From: Nocardia sp. alder85J
GTDB taxonomy: Bacteria > Actinomycetota > Actinomycetes > Mycobacteriales > Mycobacteriaceae
DNA length: 64,000 nucleotides
NCBI RefSeq assembly: GCF_020176955.2
Contig: NZ_JAIUCZ020000010.1
Coordinates: 277,479-341,478, forward strand
Reading direction: 5' to 3'
Positions 1 to 8,838 of the stretch are shown here, piece by piece. The notes under the pieces were generated by a model. It ran no database searches, was not told where the DNA came from, and saw nothing but the letters and a program-made list of their open reading frames with translations. The translations under genes and the position numbers were made by a program. Each line of letters begins with the position of its first letter. Position 1 is the first letter of the stretch.

Positions 1-38
1 CTGGAGACCGGCGCATGGGGTTATTCTACGAGGCGGGT

Positions 39-57
39 TACTTAAGTTAGGTAAGTA
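39..57. promoter_or_regulatory. Inverted repeat upstream of the first MFS gene (candidate operator)
   Basis: Two 6-bp arms, TACTTA and TAAGTA, are exact reverse complements separated by 7 bp. The left arm lies within a second small palindrome, ACTTAAGT. The site sits in a locally AT-rich stretch about 85 bp before the MFS start. Efflux MFS genes are often controlled by a TetR or MarR repressor, so an operator is plausible. The regulator itself is not visible and may lie left of the window. Confidence 0.35.
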
Positions 58-142
58 TGGCGGGATCCGCCGGGACGACGACGTGCCGAAGCGAGACGCC
101 ACGAGGGGACCCGGATTCCGGGATGACGATGAGGACACAGAG

Positions 143-1597
143 ATGACGTCGACCGTCGAGGGCCGGCCCGGCGCCGGCGCGACCGAGACCGGCGCCGCCG
201 AGGCCGGCAACAAGGCCAACCTCGGCCTGACCCTGCTCGCGCTCTGCGCCGCCGGCCTGGTCGTGTCGTTGCAGCAGACGATGGTGATCCCGTTGCTGCC
301 GCGGCTGATCACCCAGTTGCACACCAATGTCTCCGGGGTGACCTGGCTGTTCACCGCCTCGCTGCTGACCGGAGCGGTGGCGACGCCGCTGCTGTCGCGG
401 TTCGGCGACATGTACGGCAAGAAGCTCATGGTCATGGTGTGCATGGGCCTGCTGCTGGCGGGTTCGGTGATCTGCGCGCTGGCCACCACGCTCGACGTGT
501 ACGTCATCGGGCGGGCGTTGCAGGGTGTGTCGTCGGCGCTGATCCCCTTGGCGATCGGCATCATCCGCGACACCTTCCCGCCGCAGCGGCTCACCACCGC
601 CATCGGCGTGATCAGCGGCACCATGGGCGTCGGCGGCACCGTCGGCATGCTGGTCACCGGTGTGATCGCCAACCACACGACCAGCCCGCATCCGGTCTTC
701 TGGATCACCGCGGTGATGGCGCTGCTGTCGACCGTGCTGGTCGCGGTCACCGCGAAGGACACCGGCATCCGGCACGGCGGGCAGCCGGACTTCCTCGGCG
801 CCGGGCTGCTGGCGGGCCTGCTGATCTGCCTGTTGCTGGCGATCAGTGAGGCGCCCGACTGGGGCTGGGGTTCCGGCAGGGTGATCGGGCTGTTCGCCGG
901 GGCCGTGGCGCTCACCGTGGTGTGGGTGTTCGCGGAGCTCAAGGTGTCCCAGCCGTTGGTGCGGCTGCCGTTGCTGGTCGGGCCGCGGTCGCTGTCGGCG
1001 AACCTGGCCTCGGCGCTGCTCGGTTTCGCGATGTTCGGCTCGTTCTCGCTGATCTCGAATTTCGTCGAGACCCCGGCGGACAAGGTCGGTTACGGGTTGT
1101 CGGGCACGGTGCTGGACGTCGGCCTCTACGGCATCCCGAGCACGGTGATGATGACCTACTTCTCGTTCCGGACCGGGCGCATCGCGGCCCGCCTCGGCGC
1201 GGCCCACACGCTGGCGCTCGGCTCGGCGGTCGCGGCGCTGGCGCCGTTGACGCTGGTCTTCTTCCACACCCACGGGTACGAGCTGATCATCTCGAATATG
1301 TTGCAGGGCATCGGTTTCGGTATCAGCTACGCGGCCCTGGGCACGCTCGCGGTGCAGCATGTGGCGATGAGCGAGAGCAGTATCGCCAGCGGTATCAACT
1401 CGCTGGTGCGGACGGCGGGCGGCAGTATCTCCGGCGCGATCACCGGCTCGATCCTGTCGGCGTACACCATCGGGCACTCCGGCGTGCCGCAGTTGCACGC
1501 CTACGTGCTGAGTTTCGCGTTGCTCGGCATCGGCGCGCTGCTGGCGGCCGCGACCGCCTTCGGAAACGGGCTGCGGCACAAGCACGTCGCGCACTGA
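143..1597 (+). CDS. MFS transporter, drug-efflux (DHA2-like) type
   Basis: A polytopic membrane protein of 484 residues with a hydrophilic N-terminus of about 30 residues and then about 14 hydrophobic segments, typical of the 14-TM H+ antiporter group of the major facilitator superfamily. The conserved MFS loop between TM2 and TM3 is seen as SRFGDMYGKKLM, and a motif-C-like Gly-rich stretch (ISGTMGVGGTVG) is present in the fifth segment region. It probably exports a hydrophobic drug or metabolite across the cytoplasmic membrane; the substrate cannot be read from sequence. The ATG at 143 was chosen because GAGGA precedes it at a normal distance; a GTG at 83 is also in frame. The gene stands alone and ends just before a minus-strand gene. 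Confidence 0.85.
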   Translation: MTSTVEGRPGAGATETGAAEAGNKANLGLTLLALCAAGLVVSLQQTMVIPLLPRLITQLHTNVSGVTWLFTASLLTGAVATPLLSRFGDMYGKKLMVMVCMGLLLAGSVICALATTLDVYVIGRALQGVSSALIPLAIGIIRDTFPPQRLTTAIGVISGTMGVGGTVGMLVTGVIANHTTSPHPVFWITAVMALLSTVLVAVTAKDTGIRHGGQPDFLGAGLLAGLLICLLLAISEAPDWGWGSGRVIGLFAGAVALTVVWVFAELKVSQPLVRLPLLVGPRSLSANLASALLGFAMFGSFSLISNFVETPADKVGYGLSGTVLDVGLYGIPSTVMMTYFSFRTGRIAARLGAAHTLALGSAVAALAPLTLVFFHTHGYELIISNMLQGIGFGISYAALGTLAVQHVAMSESSIASGINSLVRTAGGSISGAITGSILSAYTIGHSGVPQLHAYVLSFALLGIGALLAAATAFGNGLRHKHVAH

Positions 1598-1600
1598 CGG

Positions 1601-1912
1601 TCAGCGTCTGCGCGGCTCCCGGGCCTCCACGGCGAGCTTCGCCTCCCGTAGCGAGGCCCGGGGGTACAGCTCGCGGTACCGCTTGATCGCCACGATCTTC
1701 TTGCCCTGGGCCAGCAGTTGGTCCACCTCGGCCAGGCCGAAGCCCGCGGTGTCGACCGGCAGCGGCCGGGGCGGGCGGTAGCCGGCATCGGTGCTCTCCG
1801 CGTCGATCTCGGCCGGGCCGGGGGCGTCGGTGAGGCCGAGATGGGCGATGATCGCGTCCAGTTTGCGTTCGATGCGATCGAGTCTGCGGTCCAACCGCTC
1901 GTCGGCGAACAT
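1601..1912 (-). CDS. Small protein with a ribosomal L7/L12 C-terminal-like segment
   Basis: A 103-residue soluble protein. The N-terminus (residues 1-27) is a charged helix rich in Asp/Arg/Leu, followed by a Pro/Asp-rich linker. The C-terminus (about 68-98) contains KKIVAIKRYRELYP and SLREAKLAVE, which resembles the pattern in the L7/L12 C-terminal domain (KIxxIKxxRExTGLGLxEAKxxVE). Such stand-alone L7/L12-like proteins occur in actinomycetes with no firm role; interaction with translation factors is only a guess. The ATG at 1912 has TACAGT 6 nt upstream (complement of 1919-1924), so the transcript may be leaderless. It is convergent with the MFS gene ending at 1597. Confidence 0.7.
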   Translation of the reverse strand: MFADERLDRRLDRIERKLDAIIAHLGLTDAPGPAEIDAESTDAGYRPPRPLPVDTAGFGLAEVDQLLAQGKKIVAIKRYRELYPRASLREAKLAVEAREPRRR

Positions 1913-1931
1913 GTTCCGACTGTAACCGCGC

Positions 1932-3395
1932 TCAGGCCGGTGTCGCGACCATACAGGCGAACCAGGCGCACAACAGGATCGTCACCAGCGGAAAGATCAG
2001 CGCGGCGGTCAGCGAGGTGAACTTCGCCAGCCACCCGATCGCCGACGGCCCGACGAGGAAACCCAGATAGCCCAGGGTGAACACGTGCGACATGTCGGTG
2101 GTCGCCGTCTCGGTGCCGAGATTGCCCGCGGCGCTGAAGATCTGCGGCACGCCACCGGCCAGGCCCACGCCCAGCAGCGCCCAGCCGGCCAAGGTCACCG
2201 GCACCCAGGCCGATCCGACGATCAACGCCAGCCCGGCCGCCGCCAGCAGCGCTCCCCAGCGCACCAGCGCGACCCGCCCGAACTGTCCGTTGATCCGATC
2301 CGCCGCGAACCGCCCGATGGTCATGGTGGTCGAGAACGCGCCGAAGGCCAGCGCCGCGGTGGCGTCGGCGACGTGCAGCCGCTCGTGCACCTGGAGGGCG
2401 CTCCAATCGTTGGCCACCCCTTCGGTCATCAGGAATGCGAACGCGATCGCCCCGAGCGCCACCACCCGGCGGACATCCCGTCGCCGCCCCGGTACGCCGT
2501 CCCCGGCGCCGTCGGCCGATACGCCACTGCCGGAAGCGGTTGCCCCCCACTCGGTGTCGTGGACCCGGCCCCGGCGGACCCGGCTGTGCACCGCGTCGTG
2601 ATCGGTGCCGTGGTCCGGGACACCGTCGCGGTCGGGCATCGCACCGCTCGCGGCACGCAGGTCGTATGCGTTGCCGAGGTCGGTCGCGGATTCGGCCACC
2701 GTGGTCGCGGCGGTGTCGGCTTCGGGCCGGGCCGCGTCGGTGGCCTGCCGCCGGTCGGGCGGGAGCAGTCGCGGGATACAACCCGTGATGAGCACCAGGC
2801 CCAGGGCGGCGGCGAACGTGACGGTCACGCGCGGGTCCAGCCCGGCGTGCAGTGCGGCCGAACCGGCGAGCGAGCCGACCAGCCCGCCGCAGGAGAACAG
2901 TGCGTGGAACGCGGACATGATCGGCCGTCCGTAGCGCCGTTCCACCTGTACCGCTTGGCTGTTCATCGACACGTCCAGGGCGCCGTTGCCGAATCCCAAG
3001 GCCGCCAGCGCGATCGCCAGTGACGCGGGGCCCGTGGCATTGATCGGCCCCAGCACCACGAAGGATACGAAGACGCCGGCGGCCGCGACCATGGTCCGGC
3101 TGCCGACGCGGTCGGCCACCGGCCCGGCGGCCTGCATGCCGAGGATGCCGCCGCCGGCCATCAGCAGGATGAGCATGCCGAGGGTGGCGTGCGAGACTCC
3201 GGTGCGCGCGGTGATGGCGGGGATGTGCACCACCCACATGGACATCGTGAAGCCGTTGAGGCAGAACACCGTGAAGACGGCGGCACGCGCGAACCGGGTG
3301 GCGGGGGCGACCGTCGACGTGTCCACCGATTCGACGGTACCGCCTTCCGCAGTGTCACCATCGGGACAAGCACCGGTTGTCGATATGGCAAACAT
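1932..3395 (-). CDS. MFS transporter with a long cytoplasmic insert
   Basis: A membrane protein of about 487 residues with 12 predicted TM segments. An A-like motif is visible at the TM2-TM3 loop (GPVADRVGSRTMV), and an ASLGFGNGALDVSMN-like region in the fourth segment resembles the Bmr/YfkF-type sugar/drug MFS proteins. Between the two six-TM halves lies an Asp/Ala/Arg-rich hydrophilic insert of about 90 residues, long for this family and probably disordered. The ATG at 3395 has an AAGGTAG-like ribosome site; an in-frame GTG at 3455 would add 20 residues. It is transcribed divergently from the hydrolase at 3473, so the two share a short promoter region. Substrate unknown. Confidence 0.8.
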   Translation of the reverse strand: MFAISTTGACPDGDTAEGGTVESVDTSTVAPATRFARAAVFTVFCLNGFTMSMWVVHIPAITARTGVSHATLGMLILLMAGGGILGMQAAGPVADRVGSRTMVAAAGVFVSFVVLGPINATGPASLAIALAALGFGNGALDVSMNSQAVQVERRYGRPIMSAFHALFSCGGLVGSLAGSAALHAGLDPRVTVTFAAALGLVLITGCIPRLLPPDRRQATDAARPEADTAATTVAESATDLGNAYDLRAASGAMPDRDGVPDHGTDHDAVHSRVRRGRVHDTEWGATASGSGVSADGAGDGVPGRRRDVRRVVALGAIAFAFLMTEGVANDWSALQVHERLHVADATAALAFGAFSTTMTIGRFAADRINGQFGRVALVRWGALLAAAGLALIVGSAWVPVTLAGWALLGVGLAGGVPQIFSAAGNLGTETATTDMSHVFTLGYLGFLVGPSAIGWLAKFTSLTAALIFPLVTILLCAWFACMVATPA

Positions 3396-3472
3396 GCAGC
3401 TACCTTGAACGGGCAGCCCGGATCGGCGATTCGGGACCTCGCTCGGCAACCGCACAGAAGGAGGCTCTCCCG

Positions 3473-4300
3473 ATGCCTGTGTGTACCACGCGCGACGGAG
3501 TGGACATCTACTACAAGGACTGGGGCTCCGGGCGCCCGGTCGTGTTCATCCACGGCTGGCCCCTGAGCGCCGATGCCTGGGACGACCAGATGAAGGCGGT
3601 CGCCGACTCGGGCTTCCGTGGCATCGCCCACGACCGGCGTGGTCACGGCCGTTCCGCGCAGCCCTGGAACGGGTACGACTTCGACACCTTCGCCGACGAT
3701 CTGAACGATCTGATGACCCAGCTGGACCTGCACGACGTGACGCTGGTCGCGCATTCCATGGGCGGCGGTGAACTGGCCCGCTACATCGGCCGGCACGGCA
3801 CCGCGCGGGTCCGCTCCGCGGTGCTGCTGGCCGCGGTGACGCCGAAGATGCTGAAGGGTGCCGACAATCCGGCGGGTGTGCCCGAGGACGCCTTGATGCA
3901 GATCAAGAACGGCATCCTCACCGAGCGGTCGCAGTACTGGCACGATGCGTCCGAAGCATTCTTCGGCGCGAATCGGCGCGGCTCCAGGGCAACCCAGGGC
4001 AACCGGGATGCCTTCTGGTTCATGGCGATGCACGAATCGATCGAGGCCGGGGTCAAGTGCGTGGATGCCTTCGGCTACGACGATTTCACCGCCGACCTGA
4101 AGAAATTCGACATCCCGACGCTGATCGTGCACGGCGACGACGACCAGATCGTGCCGATCGACGCCACCGCCCGGCAGGCGGCGAAGCTGATCCGCGACGC
4201 GAATCTGATCGTCTACGAGGGCGCTTCGCACGGCCTGGCCATGGTGCCCGGCGACAAGGAGCGCTTCAACAAGGATCTGACCACCTTCCTGGGGGTCTGA
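3473..4300 (+). CDS. Alpha/beta hydrolase, cofactor-free haloperoxidase type
   Basis: A 275-residue cytosolic alpha/beta hydrolase of the bacterial non-heme chloroperoxidase/esterase group. The oxyanion region HGWPLS is followed by the nucleophile elbow AHSMGGGE with Ser at about 95. The acid is in VHGDDDQIVP (about 222-224) and the His in GASHGLA (about 253), so the catalytic triad looks complete. Family members hydrolyse esters or perhydrolyse acetic acid to peracetate, which then halogenates non-specifically; the natural substrate is unknown. AGAAGGAGG precedes the ATG at 3473. It is a single gene ending at a strong inverted repeat shared with the convergent benE-like gene. Confidence 0.88.
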   Translation: MPVCTTRDGVDIYYKDWGSGRPVVFIHGWPLSADAWDDQMKAVADSGFRGIAHDRRGHGRSAQPWNGYDFDTFADDLNDLMTQLDLHDVTLVAHSMGGGELARYIGRHGTARVRSAVLLAAVTPKMLKGADNPAGVPEDALMQIKNGILTERSQYWHDASEAFFGANRRGSRATQGNRDAFWFMAMHESIEAGVKCVDAFGYDDFTADLKKFDIPTLIVHGDDDQIVPIDATARQAAKLIRDANLIVYEGASHGLAMVPGDKERFNKDLTTFLGV

Positions 4301-4340
4301 TCCCGGGCCGTCCGGATCGCTGGGCGACCGGACCCGGCCG

Positions 4341-4375
4341 CACCGGCCACCGCGACTCCGCGGCGGTGGCCGGTG
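4341..4375. terminator. Bidirectional stem-loop between convergent genes
   Basis: Perfect 13-bp inverted repeat (4341-4353 with 4363-4375) around a 9-nt loop, 41 bp after the hydrolase stop. There is no T-run, as is common in high-GC actinomycetes. The minus-strand permease gene ends at 4497 on the other side, so the hairpin probably stops transcription from both directions. Confidence 0.65.
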
Positions 4376-4496
4376 TGGCCTCACCGTCGGATGCCGGCCC
4401 GCTCTCCCTTCTGGGGGCCGATGCGGCCGGGGGTGCCGCTCCGTTTCCGTCGGCCGGTGCCCCCTCGCGCTCCGATGCCGATGCGCTTTCGGGCGT

Positions 4497-5942
4497 TCAC
4501 GCCGCGGCGTGCCCGGATGTGCTCGGAGCCGATGTCGCGTCGTGTCCGACGGTTGCCACGGTCTCGCGCCGGGGCGCGAGCACCCAGCGGACCAGCAGCC
4601 CAGCGGCCAGTGCCCAGAAGGCCGCGCCGATACCCGCGACCGTGATCGCCGAGGCCGAGACGAGGAATGTCACCACGGCGGCGGTGCGATGCTCGGCGGG
4701 TGCCAGGGCCGAGGTGAGCGCGCTCGCCAGGGTGGCCAGGAGGGCAAGGCCCGCAACGCTTTCCAGCGCGCCCTTCGGCGCCGCGGCGACCAGTGTCACC
4801 AGTGCCGCGGTGGCGGGGGCGATGAGCAGATAGGTGCCGCCGGTGCCGAGCGCCGCGATCCACCGGCGGCGCGGGTCCGGATGCGCGGCGGGCGCGGCGG
4901 TGAGCGCGGCGCTGATCGCGGCGAGGTTCACCACATGGCCACCCGCGGCCGCGCCGACGATGGTGCCCAGCCCGGTGGTGGTCATCGCCGCCCGCCACGG
5001 CACCCGATAGCCGAAGGAGGCGAGCACCGCCGTGCCCGGGATGTTCTGCGCGGCCATGGTGACGATGTACAGCGGCACCGCGACGCCGATCACCGCCTGC
5101 CAGGTCCAGTGCGGTGCGGTCAGCACCAGTCGCGGTGTCATGGCGGCCACGTCCAGGTGGCGGTGCGTCACGGCCATATCGATGCCCGCGCCGATCGCCG
5201 CCGTCGCGAATGCCGCCAGCACCGCCCAGCGCGCGGCGAACCGCTGCAACAGCAGCCAGACCACCAGCACCGGCACCACCACCGCCGGGCTGACGGTCAC
5301 CGCGCGCACCGGAGCGAGGCACAGCGGCACCAGCACTCCGGCCAGCATCGCCTGCGCGATCTCCACCGGGATCGCCGCGATCACTCTGCCCAGCCGCGAC
5401 CAGAATCCGGTGAGCACGATCAGCACGCCGGTCACCACGAACGCGCCGATCGCCGCCGCCCAGCCCCCGGCCACCGCGCCGGTGCTCGCCAGCAGCGCCG
5501 CACCCGGCGTGGACCAGGCCAGCGTGATCGGTATCCGGAATCGCCAGGCCAGCAACAACATTCCGACGGCCTGGGTGACACACACCACCGCCAGCCCGGA
5601 CGCCGCCTGCGCGGGCGTCGCCCCCATCTTGGTCAGCCCGGCCAGCACCACCGCGAACGAACTGGTGAACCCCACCAGCGCGGCCACCACCCCGGCCCCG
5701 ATCGCATGCCCGGCCCGGCCCGGCGGCGTGCCACCCGCGGATCGCACCGGTGGCCCCGCTTCGGGAGAGAGGGCTGTGCCGGAACTCGCCCCGGGGGGCG
5801 CCACGGAATCCGTGGCGACTGTCCCGCCGGACGGCGGCGGCCCGATCGTGCCCGGCGGCGTGCCGAACTGCTCCGGTGCGCTGCCGGACGCGGCGCCGAC
5901 GGGGGCGGCCTCGCGGGATTCGGCGTCGGCGGAAGTGGTCAT
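4497..5942 (-). CDS. benE: Benzoate/H+ symporter BenE family transporter
   Basis: About 481 residues. The first 75-90 residues are Gly/Pro/Ala-rich and probably disordered. The rest is hydrophobic, with about 12 segments matching the BenE benzoate-membrane transport family: NFVxSFAVVLAGL-like first helix (seen as ALVGFTSSFAVVLAGLTKMG), RIPITLAWSTPGAALLAS, and the Gly-rich PLYIVTMAAQNIPG helix. Family members import benzoate with protons. No benzoate-degradation gene is nearby, so the substrate is uncertain. The start is ambiguous: ATG at 5942 (chosen) or GTG at 5978, neither with a clear ribosome site. It may follow the Lrp gene on the same strand. Confidence 0.75.
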   Translation of the reverse strand: MTTSADAESREAAPVGAASGSAPEQFGTPPGTIGPPPSGGTVATDSVAPPGASSGTALSPEAGPPVRSAGGTPPGRAGHAIGAGVVAALVGFTSSFAVVLAGLTKMGATPAQAASGLAVVCVTQAVGMLLLAWRFRIPITLAWSTPGAALLASTGAVAGGWAAAIGAFVVTGVLIVLTGFWSRLGRVIAAIPVEIAQAMLAGVLVPLCLAPVRAVTVSPAVVVPVLVVWLLLQRFAARWAVLAAFATAAIGAGIDMAVTHRHLDVAAMTPRLVLTAPHWTWQAVIGVAVPLYIVTMAAQNIPGTAVLASFGYRVPWRAAMTTTGLGTIVGAAAGGHVVNLAAISAALTAAPAAHPDPRRRWIAALGTGGTYLLIAPATAALVTLVAAAPKGALESVAGLALLATLASALTSALAPAEHRTAAVVTFLVSASAITVAGIGAAFWALAAGLLVRWVLAPRRETVATVGHDATSAPSTSGHAAA

Positions 5943-6027
5943 CGTGTCATGGTCGACGACCGCCGCCGGTGCGGTCACCGGCCAATTGCTCGAAACTGGC
6001 CCGTTTTCGAAGGAAAGGGTGCGGGAT

Positions 6028-6534
6028 TCAGCGGGCCGTGCCGTTGGCGGTGGCCAGCCGGGCCAGCAGGGGAGCGGTGCGCGGGCCCACGAACTGCTGC
6101 ATCACCAGTGCCATGTTGGTGCGCTCCACGCCGTCGATCTCGAGGATGCGGCCCGCCACTCGATACAGGTCGTCCGCGTCCCGGGCCACCACCCGCACGG
6201 TGAGATCGGTCTGGCCGGTGAGCCCGCAGACCTCGATGACCTCGGGGACCCGGGCCAGCTCGGCGACCACCGCGGCCAATTTGTGCTGATCGGCGACGAC
6301 CGAGACGAAGGCGGCCAGCGGATAGCCGAGCGCGCGCGGGTCGACCCGGCGTTCGAAACTCGCCAGCACCCCGGCGGATTCCCAGCGGGCCAGCCGCGCC
6401 TGCACGGTGTTGCGGGACAGCCCCAGCCTGGCGGCCAGTTCCACGCCGGTGGCGCGGGGATTGGCGACCAGCTCCAGCAGCAGTCGCGCATCTGTCGCGT
6501 CGACCACGGCCCCGACCTGTTCTGCACTGGACAT
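6028..6534 (-). CDS. Lrp/AsnC family regulator, probable controller of the adjacent dehydrogenase operon
   Basis: A 168-residue protein with an N-terminal winged helix-turn-helix (DARLLLELVANPRATGVELA, then LGLSRNTVQARLARWES) and a C-terminal RAM/ligand-sensing domain ending ERTNMALVMQQF. It is divergent from the branched-chain dehydrogenase E1alpha gene across 215 bp. In Pseudomonas and in actinomycetes such an Lrp-type BkdR protein controls bkd genes in response to branched-chain amino acids; applied here, that is inference from position. The ATG at 6534 was preferred over 6576 because the -10-like CATACT (minus strand, 6547-6542) lies 7 nt before it, suggesting a leaderless transcript. Confidence 0.85.
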   Translation of the reverse strand: MSSAEQVGAVVDATDARLLLELVANPRATGVELAARLGLSRNTVQARLARWESAGVLASFERRVDPRALGYPLAAFVSVVADQHKLAAVVAELARVPEVIEVCGLTGQTDLTVRVVARDADDLYRVAGRILEIDGVERTNMALVMQQFVGPRTAPLLARLATANGTAR

Positions 6535-6749
6535 GTTCCGCAGTATGACAGGGTCCGCACCCTCTTTGTCGAGCATTCTGCGCAGTTACGCGGTTGGTGC
6601 TTGCACAATCCGCTCAATGGGGGATGCTGTGTGGTGAAGGACACCATTGCACACCGCGACGGCCGGCGACCCCGGCCCGACCCGGAGGCGGCCGCTGCGT
6701 CACCCACGCGGGGCCCCGTGATCGCCCGGATGGGCGAGGAGGCGATGAC
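6535..6749. promoter_or_regulatory. Divergent control region of the Lrp gene and the bkd operon
   Basis: 215 bp between two divergent starts. It holds two exact direct copies of TTGCACA at 6601-6607 and 6647-6653, 46 bp apart, and the minus-strand -10 candidate at 6542-6547. Lrp-type proteins often bind several spaced sites, so the repeated heptamer is a reasonable but unproven operator. GAGGAGG at about 6737 is the ribosome site of the E1alpha gene. Confidence 0.4.
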
Positions 6750-7829
6750 ATGACCGACCCGAGCGCTTATCCGGTGCAGTTGGTCCAGCCCGACGGGCAG
6801 CGCGTGCTCGATCGCGAGCACGCCGCGCTGGTGGCCGATGTCGGCCCGGAGCGGTTGCGGCAGTTGTACGAGGACATGGTGGTCGCCCGCCGCATCGATA
6901 CCGAGGCGACGGCCCTGCAACGGCAGGGGCAGCTCGGGCTGTGGCCGCCGTTGCTGGGGCAGGAGGCCGCGCAGGTCGGGTCCGCGCACGCCCTGCACGC
7001 CGACGACTACGTGTTCTGTAGCTATCGCGAGGCCGCGGTGGCCTACTGCCGCGGCGTCGATCCGGCCTCGATCACCCGGATGTGGCGCGGCGTCGCGCAC
7101 TCCTGCTGGGAGCCGGACGAGATCAACATGACCAATCCGGCGATCGTGGTCGGCGCGCAGGGACTGCACGCTACCGGATACGCCTACGCCGCCCATCTGG
7201 ACGGCGCCGAGATCGCGGTGGTCGCCTACTTCGGCGACGGCGCCACCAGCCAGGGCGATATCGCCGAGGCGCTGGGTTTCGCGGCATCCTGGAGCGCGCC
7301 GGTGGTGTTCTTCTGCCAGAACAACCAGTGGGCGATCAGCGAGCCGGTGGGGGTGCAGAGTGCGACCCCGATCGCACGGCGGGCCTACGGATACGGCATG
7401 CCGGGGGTGCGGGTCGACGGCAACGACGCGCTGGGGGTGCTGGCGGTGACCCGGCAGGCGGTGGCGCGGGCGCGGGCCGGCGGCGGGCCGTCGTTCATCG
7501 AGGCGATCACCTACCGGATGGGCCCGCACACCACCGCCGACGATCCGGCCCGCTACCGCACGGCCGCGGAGCTGGAACTGTGGCGCCGCCGCGATCCGAT
7601 CGACCGGATGCGCCGGCTGCTGGAGCGGGAACAGCTGTGGGACGGCGCTTTCGAGCGCCGGGTGCGGGACCGCTCGGACGCCGTGGGCGAGTTGGTGCGC
7701 AGCGCCACCATCGGCATGCCCGATCCCGCGCCGGCCGCGTTGTTCGACCACGTCTACGCGACACCGCATCCGCTGATCGACGAGGAACGGCGGCAGTACA
7801 CCGCATACCTGGAGGGAGTCCGATCATGA
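6750..7829 (+). CDS. bkdA: Branched-chain 2-oxoacid dehydrogenase E1 component, alpha subunit
   Basis: A 359-residue thiamine-diphosphate enzyme. With E1beta it decarboxylates 2-oxoisovalerate and related 2-oxoacids and transfers the acyl group to the lipoyl arm of E2. The thiamine-diphosphate/Mg motif begins with GDGATSQGD at about 162 and ends near CQNNQWAIS at about 190. The phosphorylation-loop region YRMGPHTTADDPARYR, typical of E1alpha of the branched-chain type, is present. The ATG at 6750 has GAGGAGG upstream. It overlaps the next gene by ATGA (4 bp), showing translational coupling. Pyruvate cannot be excluded as a substrate, but the neighbouring IcmF and Lrp genes favour branched-chain acids. 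Confidence 0.9.
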   Translation: MTDPSAYPVQLVQPDGQRVLDREHAALVADVGPERLRQLYEDMVVARRIDTEATALQRQGQLGLWPPLLGQEAAQVGSAHALHADDYVFCSYREAAVAYCRGVDPASITRMWRGVAHSCWEPDEINMTNPAIVVGAQGLHATGYAYAAHLDGAEIAVVAYFGDGATSQGDIAEALGFAASWSAPVVFFCQNNQWAISEPVGVQSATPIARRAYGYGMPGVRVDGNDALGVLAVTRQAVARARAGGGPSFIEAITYRMGPHTTADDPARYRTAAELELWRRRDPIDRMRRLLEREQLWDGAFERRVRDRSDAVGELVRSATIGMPDPAPAALFDHVYATPHPLIDEERRQYTAYLEGVRS

Positions 7830-8803
7830 TGATCACCTTCGCCGCCGCTCTGAACACGGGCCTGCGCCGCGCCCTGGAAGACGATCCCAAGGTGGTGCTG
7901 CTCGGCGAGGACATCGGCCGGCTCGGCGGCGTCTTCCGGGTCACCGACACGCTCCAGAAGGATTTCGGCGACAACCGGGTGATCGACACCCCGCTGGCCG
8001 AATCCGGGATCATCGGAACGGCTTTCGGGATGGCGCTGCGCGGCTACCGGCCGGTCTGCGAGATCCAGTTCGACGGTTTCGTGTATCCGGCCTTCGACCA
8101 GATCGTCTCCCAGGTCGCGAAGATCCACTACCGCACCGGTGGCACGGTGTCCGCGCCGCTGACCGTGCGCATCCCGTTCGGCGGCGGAATCGGTGCGGTG
8201 GAACATCATTCGGAGTCGCCGGAGGCGTACTTCGCGCACACCGCCGGCCTGCGGGTGGTCTCGCCGAGCACCCCCGCCGACGCGTATCTGATGATGCGGC
8301 AGTCGATTTCGCTACCCGACCCGGTGATCTTCCTGGAACCGAAGCGGCGCTACTGGGACAAGGCCGAGGTCGACTTCGCGGCCCTGGACGCCGACCCGTT
8401 CCCGCTGCACCGGGCCCGGATCTGCCGCGCGGGCACGGACGCCACCGTGGTCGCCTACGGCGGCATGGTCCGCACGGCGCTGACCGCCGCGGAGATCGCC
8501 GCCGGCGAGGGGCACGATCTGGAGGTGATCGACCTGCGCAGCCTGTCGCCGGTCGACTTCGACACCGTGGAGAGTTCGGTGCGCCGCACCGGCCGGTTGA
8601 TCGTCGCGCACGAGGCGCCGGTGTTCGCGGGGCTGGGTGCGGAGATCGCCGCCCGGATCACCGAGCGCTGTTTCTATCACTTGGAGGCCCCGGTCCTGCG
8701 CGTCGGTGGCTTCGACATCCCCTATCCCCCCGCTAAGCTCGAACGGCACCACCTGCCCGACCCCGACCGCATCCTCGACGCGGTCGATCGAACGTTTGCG
8801 TGA
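7826..8803 (+). CDS. bkdB: Branched-chain 2-oxoacid dehydrogenase E1 component, beta subunit
   Basis: A 325-residue transketolase-like beta subunit. Characteristic E1beta segments are LLGEDIGRLGGVFRVTD (about 27-43), the ESGIIGTAFGMALRG region, IQFDGFVYPAFDQI, and the C-terminal domain with EVIDLRSLSPVDFDTV and VAHEAP. It forms the alpha2beta2 decarboxylase with the upstream product. The start ATG at 7826 overlaps the E1alpha stop (ATGA); a second ATG at 7829 is in frame. Its TGA overlaps a GTG of the E2 reading frame at 8800, so the three genes are one translationally coupled operon. Confidence 0.92.
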   Translation: MMITFAAALNTGLRRALEDDPKVVLLGEDIGRLGGVFRVTDTLQKDFGDNRVIDTPLAESGIIGTAFGMALRGYRPVCEIQFDGFVYPAFDQIVSQVAKIHYRTGGTVSAPLTVRIPFGGGIGAVEHHSESPEAYFAHTAGLRVVSPSTPADAYLMMRQSISLPDPVIFLEPKRRYWDKAEVDFAALDADPFPLHRARICRAGTDATVVAYGGMVRTALTAAEIAAGEGHDLEVIDLRSLSPVDFDTVESSVRRTGRLIVAHEAPVFAGLGAEIAARITERCFYHLEAPVLRVGGFDIPYPPAKLERHHLPDPDRILDAVDRTFA

Positions 8804-8838
8804 CACCGTCCGACCGCCCGTTCAGACAGAGGTGCCCC

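Noticed and set aside
47..1594. 515-residue minus-strand reading frame opposite the MFS gene
   Set aside because: Arg/His/Gln-rich low-complexity product with no TM segments or motifs. It mirrors the codon bias of the real plus-strand gene.
4301..4496. Possible small gene between the hydrolase and benE
   Set aside because: The plus-strand frame through here is the tail of an out-of-frame reading; the stretch holds the terminator and Gly/Ala/Asp low-complexity sequence only.
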